DNA of 64,000 bases, taken from Sinohyriopsis cumingii (lineage: Eukaryota; Mollusca; Bivalvia; Unionida; Unionidae). Within the stretch, counting starts at the first letter, position 1; each line of letters starts with the position of its first letter. The stretch is taken from assembly GCA_028554795.2 (NCBI GenBank), contig CM068835.1, positions 27,902,311 to 27,966,310 on the forward strand, in the 5' to 3' direction. The translations under genes were made by a program, and so were the position numbers. The notes under the pieces are model-generated. The model was not told the origin of the DNA. It made no database searches and worked only from the letters and a program-made list of their open reading frames with translations. Below are positions 41,301 to 53,300 of the stretch, piece by piece.

Positions 41301-44300
41301 ATATGCATACAAACATGCATATTAAATTTCATTTATCTATATATGTATACAAACATGCATATTAAATTTCATTTATCTATATATGCATACAAACATGCAT
41401 ACTGAATTTCATTTATCTATATATGTATACAAACATGCATATTAAATTTCATTTATCTATATATGTATACAAACATGCATATTAAATTTCATTTATCTAT
41501 ATATGCATACAAACATGCATATTAAATTTCATTTATCTATATATGCATACAAACAAGCATATTAAATTTCATTTATCTATATATGCATACAAACATGCAT
41601 GTTAAATTTCATTTATCTATATATGTATACAAACTTGCATATTAAATTTCATTTATCTATATATGTATACAAACATGCATATTAAATTTCATTTATCTGC
41701 CTCCTGTACTTTTTTTTCAGCATGCATTCAAGGATGCATTCAAGGTCTTTGTAAAAAAAAAGTTTAAAAAATGTATAAAAGAAAACTGAAATATTACTAA
41801 AATCTAATATGGCCATCTAGATGCAAATACAAACAAACCGAGCAAATCTGATTTATCTAAGAGTAAATTTTTGCTAAATCATGCAAAGAAAGTTTTGTCC
41901 AATGAAAAGTTTGAAAAAGGTTACAAACTCAAAATTTCTGGCTGGGAAATTTAATCAGGTCATTACTTATGTATACGATAAAGTTTGCAAAATTTTAATA
42001 GTGGTTTTCTGCCAATGTATTAAAACAGATTTGGGATGAAGTATAGATGCACTGACATACTGTAATGAAATAATATGCCACTGAAATCACAGTCTGGGAT
42101 ATATAAGCACTCACAAACCAGTCTACTTAAATTACCATATGGCCATACATTGTACTTGATTTTTAAGGTATATTCCCAAACTCCAACTGAAATGGAACAG
42201 TCTCCTTCCAAAATAAATTTATTGGGTCTTGGAAGAAACTATGGCAGCCTTTCTGTAAAAGATCCTTTATTGTTTCCTTGATTCTGTTATTAAGATAACT
42301 ATCTGGAATTTACACTTTTTTGTGTCATTCTATATTATGAAATGCAACATTTCTAATTAACAGGTTTTCAGTCATGTATTCTCCTTAGATGATTAGATGA
42401 ACAAAAGTATTTCCCTTGATGTAGGGAATTCATCATTACCTTCTTTTCCACTGTGAGTATTGTTTTCACATTTTATGTTTTTATTGTTTTCTGACAGGGA
42501 TTAGAACAAAGCAGAACTAGCTACTAAACCAATGTGAAGATACATAGGATGGTTGCTTGTCTTAATATGCTCTCTTATTATGTCCCTGACATCAATAGCA
42601 AGCAAAACTAACCTGCAGTACATGTGGATAATCATACTTGACAGTTCCCCTGCATCTCCTTGAGAAATTAAAGGTTCTTTGCAGAATACCCTCCTCCTCC
42701 TCCTCATTTTCACACTTGTCTAGTAAAAGAAAATCAGTCTTCAAATAACTTTCCATTTCTGTCAAGACAGCTCTGTACTCATGGTGTAGGCCAATCTGTG
42801 CTGACACTAGCAACCAAGGACGACTGTCCCTTAAAAATGAAGAAAAACAAACATCAGTGTCTGTTACATTAAAAACAGACCTTACATCTTTTTAGTGCTG
42901 CAAAGGATCGTGATGATGAAATACAAAATCTGTTTTAGATGGAAAAGTTATGGGTCTATAACTCTCTAAAGAAAAACTAACTTAATCCTACAGCAGTGTC
43001 AAGGGTCACAACTCTTGTTACATACAGAAAGAGAAGTATGCAGTCTAATAATATTTAAAATATGGAGTGACTTAATGATGAGGTTATTAAATATGAAATT
43101 ATAATAAAAAGCCCCAAAAGCAACAATACTTTAAATTGTACATGACACCCTGCCAACATAAGGGAATACACATATAGTATTTGTCCTGAAAAGAAATGTC
43201 ATGATGAAAAGCAAAGGTCAAATCTATTTTATTAACAGCAACCTTGACCTTGAGTATGCACATCCCCAAACCAAAATTGGTTCTTTCTTAGGATGAAGAA
43301 GACACATGTAAAATGTTCCATACAAATGCACTGTGTAGTGCTTAAGTCACTGTCTGGAAATTAAATGCAAGGTTAAATCCATTTGTAGGAACTGTGGTCT
43401 TGACCATTACTAATGACCCCCAAATCAACAGGCTTCTTGCTGGGTCTAAGGGAAACATTTCATTGAATTCTGTTATTTTTAACAAAAGTTATCAAGAAAT
43501 GAAATGCATTGGTCAATCTTATTTTTTTAGCAACTGTGGCAACTAACCCTGAAATAAATCAACAGGATTTCATCCAAAGTTTAGGGAAAGAAGAGTACTA
43601 AATTTCACTGTATTTTATTATCTAAAACTTAAGTTATCGTCCCAAAATTAAATCCATAGGGAAATTCTATTTTTAGCAAAATGAAGCTTGAACTCTGAGC
43701 TAGTGACACCAAAATCAACTGGTTGTTTTCTTTGGCTAAGGGAAACAGAAATACCAAGTTTCATTCAAATCTGTATATTGGAACTTAAGAATCATCTATA
43801 AATAAAATGAATAGACAACATTTTTTTTTTTATAGCAAGAGTGACTTTAATCCTGGATCTGCTGATCCCATGAACAACAGAGTACTTTCTTGGGCTGCTG
43901 ATCCCATGACCAACAGAGTACTTTCTTGGGCTTTCTAAGGGAAACACATACACCAAGTTGCACTGAACTTACGTCATCATGCAGAAACCAAAACAGATGT
44001 CTATCCCTTGCCCAACTGCCAGGGCTGATGATGTTAAACTATAGGCCTTAAGGTACTAATTCTATTGAAGAATGGGACCCAGTATAAAAATGAGTGGAGA
44101 TAAAAAGTATATATGGTTTTGGCTGGCCATGATTTGTAGATAATAAAAAGCACAAGTTTAGAAGAAAAAAATCGGACCAATCCAATTTGTAACTTTAAAA
44201 AATTTAGATAGTGTTTTGTTAATGGAATTACATCCCTTTTACAGACCCGAGTTTAGAACACTGATTCCTGAAATTAGAATCTGATTCCTTAGAAAAATTT

Positions 44301-47300
44301 AAATTTAAAGTTGTTAAATTTGTAATGTCATGGTGTTTCCATAATCTCACTATGCAAGTTGAATTAGCACTGTGAGTACTATAAAGAACAGCCTTATAGT
44401 TGAATTAGCACTGTGAGTACAATAAAGAACAGCCTTACAGTTGAATTAGCACTGTGAGTCCATTAGAAAACTGACTTAGAGCTGAATTTGCACTGTGAGT
44501 CCATTAGAAAACTGACTTACAGTTGAATTAGCACTGTGAGTCCATTAGAAAACTGACTTATAGTTGAATTTGCACTGTGAGTCCATTAGAAAACCGACTT
44601 ACAGCTGAATTTGCACTGTCAGTCCATTAGAAAACCGACTTACAGTTGAATTTGCACTGTGAGTCCATTAGAAAACTGACTTACAGTTGAATTTGCACTG
44701 TGAGTCCATTAGAAAACTGACTTACAGTTGAATTAGCACTGTGAGTCCATTAGAAAACTGACTTACAGTTGAATTAGCACTGTGAGTCCATTAGAAAACC
44801 GACTTACAGTTGAATTAGCACTGTGAGTCCATTAGAAAACCGACTTACAGTTGAATTTGCACTGTGAGTCCATTAGAAAACTGACACAGTTGAATTTGCA
44901 CTGTGAGTCCATTAGAAAACTGACTTACAGTTGAATTTGCACTGTGAGTCCATTAGAAAACCGACTTACAGTTGAATTTGCACTGTGAGTCCATTAGAAA
45001 ACCGACTTACAGTTGAATTTGCACTGTGAGTCCATTAGAAAACCGACTTACAGTTGAATTTGCACTGTGAGTCCATTAGAAAACCGACTTACAGTTGAAT
45101 TTGCACTGTGAGTCCATTAGAAAACCGACTTACAGTTGAATTTGCACTGTGAGTCCATTAGAAAACTGACTTACAGTTGAATTAGCACTGTGAGTCCATT
45201 AGAAAACTGACTTACAGTTGAATTAGCACTGTGAGTCCATTAGAAAACTGACTTACAGTTGAATTTGCACTGTGAGTCCATTAGAAAACTGACTTACAGT
45301 TGAATTTGCACTGTGAGTCCATTAGAAAACCGACTTACAGTTGAATTTGCACTGTGAGTCCATTAGAAAACTGACTTACAGTTGAATTTGCACTGTGAGT
45401 CCATTAGAAAACCGACTTACAGTTGAATTTGCACTGTGAGTCCATTAGAAAACCGACTTACTGTTGAATTAGCACTGTGAGTCCATTAGAAAACCGACTT
45501 ACTGTTGAATTAGCACTGTGAGTCCATTAGAAAACCGACTTACAGTTGAATTAGCACTGTGAGTCCATTAGAAAACTGACTTACAGTTGAATTAGCACTG
45601 TGAGTCCATTAGAAAACCGACTTACAGTTGAATTAGCACTGTGAGTCCATTAGAAAACGGACTTACAGTTGAATTTGCACTGTGAGTCCATTAGAAAACT
45701 GACTTAAAGTTGAATTTGCACTTAGATTTCTAAAGAGAATACAGTGGTTCTTCATATGCATATACACTTACTATAGAGGCTAAAGTCTATGGAAATAAGA
45801 AGCAAAATTACTACCTTTTGTCAAACTCACAAAGATTTTCAGATATGGCACATAGTTGTGTGCGTGTACTCACCAGTCAATTAAGATTTTATTCATAAAA
45901 GTAATTCCATAAAAAGAGCATAATTTCAATAATAAAAATACACAACAAACATTAGCTGTGTCCTATGCATGAATAGTACATGTACTTCATCTGAAAATGT
46001 CAAAGGTATTGACCTAGCAATACTCTTGTGATGAAGATTCAATAGGTGCGTGTACCTGCAAACTGTATGAAACTAGTTTGGGAGTAAACCATTCAACTGT
46101 GTGAGTTCATAGATTCATTGTGAATTCATTAAAACATGTGGAGTCATTCTCTAAAGGAAAGAAAAAATAAAAAACAACAACACTCCCCATATTCATTAAC
46201 ACATTTGCTTTATAACTGTGACTTCGCTTTGCTACAGAGCAGTAGGGAGTAGAATATTTTATTATATTAGCCAATCTCTCCACCCCTACAACTTGAATGG
46301 TTTTGTTCCACCCAGTGTTGATGCTGGAAGAACAGTTTCCCATGTATAAGTGAATGATATAAAGATAGAAAATAAAAGAGTTCAGATGATAGGGGGTGTT
46401 GTTGTTTTGCATGTGTGGCAATAATCAAAACTGCTGAAAATTCAGTCCATAAACTTGTTTCAACAGGTATTTATGGATGAATGAGCAGGCATAGATAATC
46501 TATTGTTATCCCATAAAATGTTAGGTAAATTAATTGATTTATAAATTCAGTTAAGAAGCTTTTTAGACAAGCACACTGTCTGTTTGACTTGTGAACTCTA
46601 AAACTCAAAGCTGATTGCATTTGTTTAACTCTGGATTGAATCCAGCCTGGGGCTTCATGCTTCTCATCTTTGTACCCCTTATCTGTTGTAAATACCCAAT
46701 AATTTAACACACTGACCCCTTTTTGTTTGAACAACTAGAGCAAAAATAATTTTTATGGAACAACGGGGTAATTTTTATATGAAATGCAGAATGGTATTAT
46801 TGGTCAACTGACTGCATGATGACTGATAACATGCATGTGTTGGCAGCTTTATTGTTTGGGGTGTGAATTTCATTTTATATATCATTGCCCTGTAAATGTA
46901 ACAAACTTTAGTGGTGAGATTAACACCGATGATTAGCAATTACTGAAATTAATTGATTATAAATTCAGATGTGAATCCTTTCTTTCCTTTGAGCAAAAAC
47001 TGTATACAGAATGCATTGAAGAAAAATGGAAAAGACTCACTAGTTTATATTATTCATAGTTCAATAACAAGATTAACACTTATCAGCTTTTTAACGAGCT
47101 GACTTCTTCTAAAACTAAGCTAAGATGAAATGGCAGTGATCGGCTACTAACACATGTGAAATGAATATTAACAAATTATAGAAACTTTGAAACTTTTCAT
47201 ATCAAGAAAGTTGCAATCATAAGACAATTTTTTCATCAAGATATCTTTTTAAATTCTTAAATCAAACTTATTTATTTGGCATAAAACCTTGCACTTCTTC

Positions 47301-50300
47301 AAGAAATTGGTTAAGTTATTGTTAAATGTCGTGAGCCATGCTATGATTGTGTTATAATCCAAATTCGTACATGATCTCTTCCCCCCAATGATAACTAACA
47401 TTTTACACCTTAGTTTTGAACTCTGAATTTTTTTTCCATGAACAATTTTTGGGAGCCATGCTACAATAGTGTTATATCCAAATTCATGCTATAATGAAGT
47501 GTGCAACAGCAGGGTTACACCATACGTTTAGATGATGAGCAGTTCGAAATGAGTTTTGTAACATCATAGTGTTTTCATATGTATACTATGGGAGCTGAAT
47601 TAGTATCACAGATCATTTGGGGTTATACAAACTCTAATCACAGATATCAACACATACGGACAGACCCAGACAATCAAAATTCTAATGTTCCAATCTATGA
47701 GGAACTAATTTTTTTCTAGTAAAATATGTCTATTCATGAATACCTAACCAGTCAAAATACCTTAAGAGACCTACTACTACCTCGCAAACCCAGCCCTCCC
47801 AGATAAAATTTTTGAGGTAAAAGAGCTAAAAGTCATCTTCCCACCTGGGCAGCGATTGGGCAGAGTGATCTTCCCTTAATACAGGGGTTAGTGGCAAAAC
47901 CCAGGAATATTTTAGTTACTACAGAAGCATATGGCATGCTCTCTATATGGATGTAACTGCGAGGAGGCTGAGACGGTGTTTATATATTATGATTGGGTAA
48001 GTATTCACGAAGAAACATATTTACTAGAAAAAATTTGTTTCTTCTATAATACACACAACCAATCATAATACCTTAGGTGAACAGGTAAGAGGTGGAGGGA
48101 ATTACATCCCTTTATCCCGGAGATGGGATCTCTGATCCACTAAGGTATATCAGACAGTTTCTAGGTAACCCGACTGGAGTAGACTTCATCTGTTGGGAAG
48201 CAGTTTCAGAAAGGGAAAATTTTCCCTCCCATAAATCCAGCGAAGTCATACAGCTGTGTCTTGTGAAGCTCTTGAAAGACCTGGAAATGTGACCTAATGC
48301 AGCATGGATCCTGAAGGTGGCCTTGAGTGTAAGTGTCCAGAGTAGAGAATGATTTCAGTACAAAGGTCTGGTTGCCCAAGGATAGAAGCATGTTCTTGGT
48401 GATTAAAGAGGGAACCATCATAAGTGAAACTGGCTCGTCTTGTCAGAACTGCATGGAATTCAGCTCCCCCGATAGGACATGTATTTCACTGACTCTGCTT
48501 GCCATTTATTAATGTGATAAGGAAGCAGGCCTTGTATGAAAGGTAAGCCAAAGGTGCCCTTGAAAGCAGTTCCTAATGTGTTTTGTTCAGCCAAGTTAGT
48601 ACCCATTATAGATTCCACTTTGGGTACAGAGCCAATGTTTCTGGCCATGTATAATCAAAGTTGGAGAGTAGACTGGATAAGTCTTTGTTTTGCCTGATAT
48701 CCTCTCTTCCATGATATCAAAAGGTGTCAGTAATCATGGAATAGTAACCTTGATTGTGTTTGGTGCTAACTTTTTCTCGTCAAAGAGCCAGAGAAGGAAG
48801 TTAGCCATTTTAGGTATAGATGCTTGTTATGTATAATGTATTCTTGTGTAAACCACCAGGTAAAACTTTTTCCATTTTTCTTTATAGACTTTCAGAGTGG
48901 AGGGCCTTCTTGCTTGAGTGAATTCTCTCCATGACTGAGAACTGTTTATTCCTATGGGCCTGTTTAACATGATCCAGATGTGCAGGTTCAATAGTTCTGG
49001 GTTGGGGTGAAACACCTGCCATCATATTTATTTGAGTAGATAAGGGAAATTCTCTATTTTCCAGAGAATTTCCATTGTGAGATTGAGGTCACTGATCCAT
49101 GACTTCTCCTATCTGAGTGGTGCATTGTGGGATACTTTGATTCTCTTGCTTTTTTTTATCACCTTTGGAATCAGTAGTGTTGGAAGGTAGACATATGTGT
49201 CCAGGCCATTGAAATATATGGATAGTACATCAACTGACAGGGATAAAGTAATCATTTGTAATGAGCACATATAAAGGTGACTTAGGATTATAAGGTATGC
49301 TGCTGCATTGAGCAAACCTAAAAGGCAAGGTGATTCCCATGTGGAGAGAGATCACCTCGAGAGTAACAAAGCCACCATGGTCCTGATTTCCAATGCCTGT
49401 TCCTGAGGGAGAAGTACTCTGTTTTTACTGGTGTGTTGAATTCCATACCTAGATGAAAAATATTTTTGAGATGGTACTAGGTTGTTCGTGTTGACAAGGA
49501 AAAACAGATTTGTAATAAGTGTAACCAGGGTTATCAAATCATATTCTAATATATAACTCATCTGATGTTTTTGCAGGATGTAACTTGATGTTGCCACTTT
49601 GGAGATGGTCTGGACATCAGCCATAACATGGTTCATCAGACGACTGAAGACCCAGGGAATGATGTTGAATCCAAGTGGGAGCACTCAGAATTGATAATGA
49701 ATTGACAGAGGACTCTTAAGTCAATGACAGGACACAGAGTGCTGATTGTTTCTGGGACCAAGAAAAGTCTGGAATAAAATCCAGGGGAATTTAAATTTCA
49801 AAAAATTTCTATTACCCTTTTCTGAAGAAGGTTGTTTATCTTTGGCTGCAAGGTGATGGCTTTAAATGGGTCTGTTCGAACATTTGTAACTAATGGGACT
49901 TGGGACAGAGAAGGAGGTGTTTTGAAAGTGATGCAGAGTCTCTCGGAAACCACTTGTCGGGTCCAATGATCATCATGGCAAATCTGTTGCATTTGGCAGC
50001 GAAGAATTTAATCCTTCCTCTATCAGGATCTCCATGAATGGCAGTGCAGAGTGATGTAATTTTTTGAGAGATAGAGGTTGTTGTTTATAGAAACTCTGGC
50101 ATAATCAATTGCTACTTCTCTGACTGATGTCTACTTTGGTTTGCGAGAACCATGGTTTTAGAAAGGAGGAACTACGAGTGGACAACGTTTTAGAGGTTTG
50201 TGTTCAAGTTGTGTCCCTTGGTTCCTTTTGTTAGTTTCCCAAAATGTCTCTCTATTGCTGTTGCAGTTGAGGGGTGGGAAAATATGTCTCCTTAGTGGCT

Positions 50301-53300
50301 TGTTTGTGTACTTCATCATCTGGCCATTAAAAAGTAGAGTAGATGATAATGGCTGTGCTCGTAGCTTGGCCTTATGATGGTCATTAAGGTGGAGGTGGAT
50401 AGCAGTGCACCTTGTGCCAATTGTAAATTTGCAGCTCTGTCATGTGGTGTTTTGAACTGGAGAGCCATTAGTTGATTTATCTCCCTTATCTGCCAAAAAT
50501 TCCTCCACTTAGGACATACCAGCATGTAGGATTATGGTGTTTTCATCCTTAGACGTGCTTTTCTGCACTTTGTCCATGGTCTAATCTGTAAGACAAATAG
50601 AGCAGAACATGCAAAACTGTTGTAGCTCTGCACCTATCTCTTATTATTGAATGCAAAATCGACGCAGAGCTATCCTTTCTAGTGTTACCTGGAAAATAAC
50701 AGACAATTTAATAAAGCCATGAAGAATCCAGGTAAAAAAACAGAATAATTCACCATACTGCCTGTGAGAGATTCAAGAACGACCTATCCAGGTAAATGCA
50801 ATGAAGCATGGCACGTGGATGCTAAATGTATTAGCAAAAAAACTCACCTGTATTTAGCCAGCTGTTGTGGAATTATACATATATTAAGAGTGTTCTATAG
50901 TTTTCAGGGACTCGCACAAACAAAAATAAAAAGCACAATCTGAATTTATTTGTGAAGCCGAATAGGCTACCAGAGCAAATATCTATGTACAATTAAATTT
51001 GTAAAGATGACAAAGTGTGGTAAAAGTTTAAAGGCAAAACTCTACAGACATAGAGAGAAAGAAAAATTGAAAATATAGAGTGAGTATATTTTCCTTGTGA
51101 AGTGCAAACTCCTACAACTTTTATCACAGTTGATTTTGGATTTTATGAGGTTTCTCGTGGTGACAGCACGCTTCTTACCACAAGTAGAAGTAGTAAATGA
51201 GATATCCATGGGTTTTGCTGCCAATCCCTATATCAAGGAGACATCACTCTGCCCGACTGCCACCTGGGTAGGCAGATAACCTTTAGATAACTAAACATTT
51301 TATCTGGGAGGGCTGGATTTGTGAGGAAGTTGTAGATTTCCTAAAGTATTATCATGACTGGGTAATGTATCTAAAGAAGATATTTAAAACAAAAAAATTC
51401 TAAGAATATTTTTTTTTCATTACAGGTATGACTTTGGTGGCAGCTCGACATCCACCACAAGAGGGTTGTACACGGGTAGTGAGACATCAAATGTGCGTCT
51501 GTACGACCAGGTGGAGAATCCTCCACCAGCTATAATTGCCTTCCCACAATCTACCTCCAGAACAGTGGAGTAGTCTGGCACACTACCAGGCAGCATGTTG
51601 AACAGTATGTGGTTGGAGCCGGCATTCCAGCTGTACAAAAAAAAAGCAATTTTTGTTAAAGTTCTTCATGCATGCATAATACAAGTTATTTATGTATATG
51701 GAATACAAGTTATTTATGCACATGGAATACAAGTTATTTATGTATATGGAATACAAGTTATTTATGTATACATAATGCAAATTATTTATGCATACATAAT
51801 ACAAGTGATTTATTTATGCATAATACAAACTATCAATGTATACATAGTACTAAAATATAAACTGGAACTGACAGTGAGAACCAAATTGTCACCAAGCATT
51901 TTCTGTGATTCTTTCTCCCCAAATGCATTAACTTGATTCCCAATGCTATCATCTGATACTCTATTGTAGAGGATTGATTAAGAGAATGTTCTAAGCATTA
52001 ATAAGCCCATCTCCCATAATATTCAAGTTGCACAGTCTTCATCATGTAGAGGATTGATTAAGAGAATGTTCTGAGCATTAATAAGCCCATCTCCCATAAT
52101 ATTCATGGTGCACAGTCTTCATCATGTAGAGAATTGATTAAGAGAATGTTCTGAGCATTAATAAGCCCATCTCCCATAATATTCAAGTTGCAGTCTTCAT
52201 CATGTAGAGGATTGATTAAGAGAATGTTCTGAGCATTAATAAGCCCATCTCCCATAATATTCATGGTGCACAGTCTTCATCATGTAGAGGATTGATTAAG
52301 AGAATGTTCTGAGCATTAATAAGCCCATCTCCCATAATATTCAAGTTGCAGTCTTCATCATGTAGAGGATTGATTATGAGAATGTTCTGAGCATTAATAA
52401 GCCCATCTCCCATAATATTCATGGTGCACAGTCTTCATCATGTAGAGGATTGATTAAGAGAATGTTCTGAGCATTAATAAGCCAATCTCCCATAATATTC
52501 AAGTTGCAGTCTTCATCATGTAGAGGATTGATTAAGAGAATGTTCTGAGCATTAGGTGGCGCTATACAGTTTCGCATTTTGCATAGGGTTAGGAATTTAA
52601 AGAAAAAGAATGTCCCCGGCTTTCCTCACTGGTTATACTGGCTATTTAAAAAAGACCTCGTATATCTTAGGTATAATGCAAAGAACCTTTAATTCCCTTT
52701 ATTTTGGTGTATGATTGATGGGTGTACTATGGGTTATAGAGTATACAGCTTGGCCTTACTTCAAATGTGCACCTTTCAAAAAAGTGCTAGCTCTACTTGG
52801 TCATTTTCACTTCCTGAACTTCAGAGGTCAATTGTATAAAAAAGAGCCGATAACTTTTTTTACATTTTATATATTTGGTAATTCATTCATTCCACTTTCA
52901 GAAGCTGGTATTGTCTAGTTTGGCAAAATTCATTTTCCCTATTTTAATAGCTGCTATGTATAGTGTACTTTAGACTAATTCAGACTGATTTTTTAACACA
53001 AGGGAGCAGTCATTTTAGTTAGCAGTGTGCTTAAATCATGTAAAATTTCCAAAAGTACAATATCCAAAAGAAATATCATCCACATTACATTAATGTAGCA
53101 TAGAGGTATGCAAACATTCTCTCCACTGTGCATGTTTTAAATGCGAACTACTTCACCTTACATACGTCACTCTCTCAAAAGTACATATTATCTGGTGAGC
53201 GCCACCATAAAGAAGATGTAGGTATTATTTTTTTATGACTTAATTATGCTTATATGGCTGAAATATTTAAGTCGCAAGCATCAAAACAATCCTTATGAAT

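Noticed and set aside
46107-46734. Two minus-strand frames of 104 and 87 codons in intron 2
   Set aside because: No recognisable motif, different frames, no exon-like boundaries compatible with EXT2.
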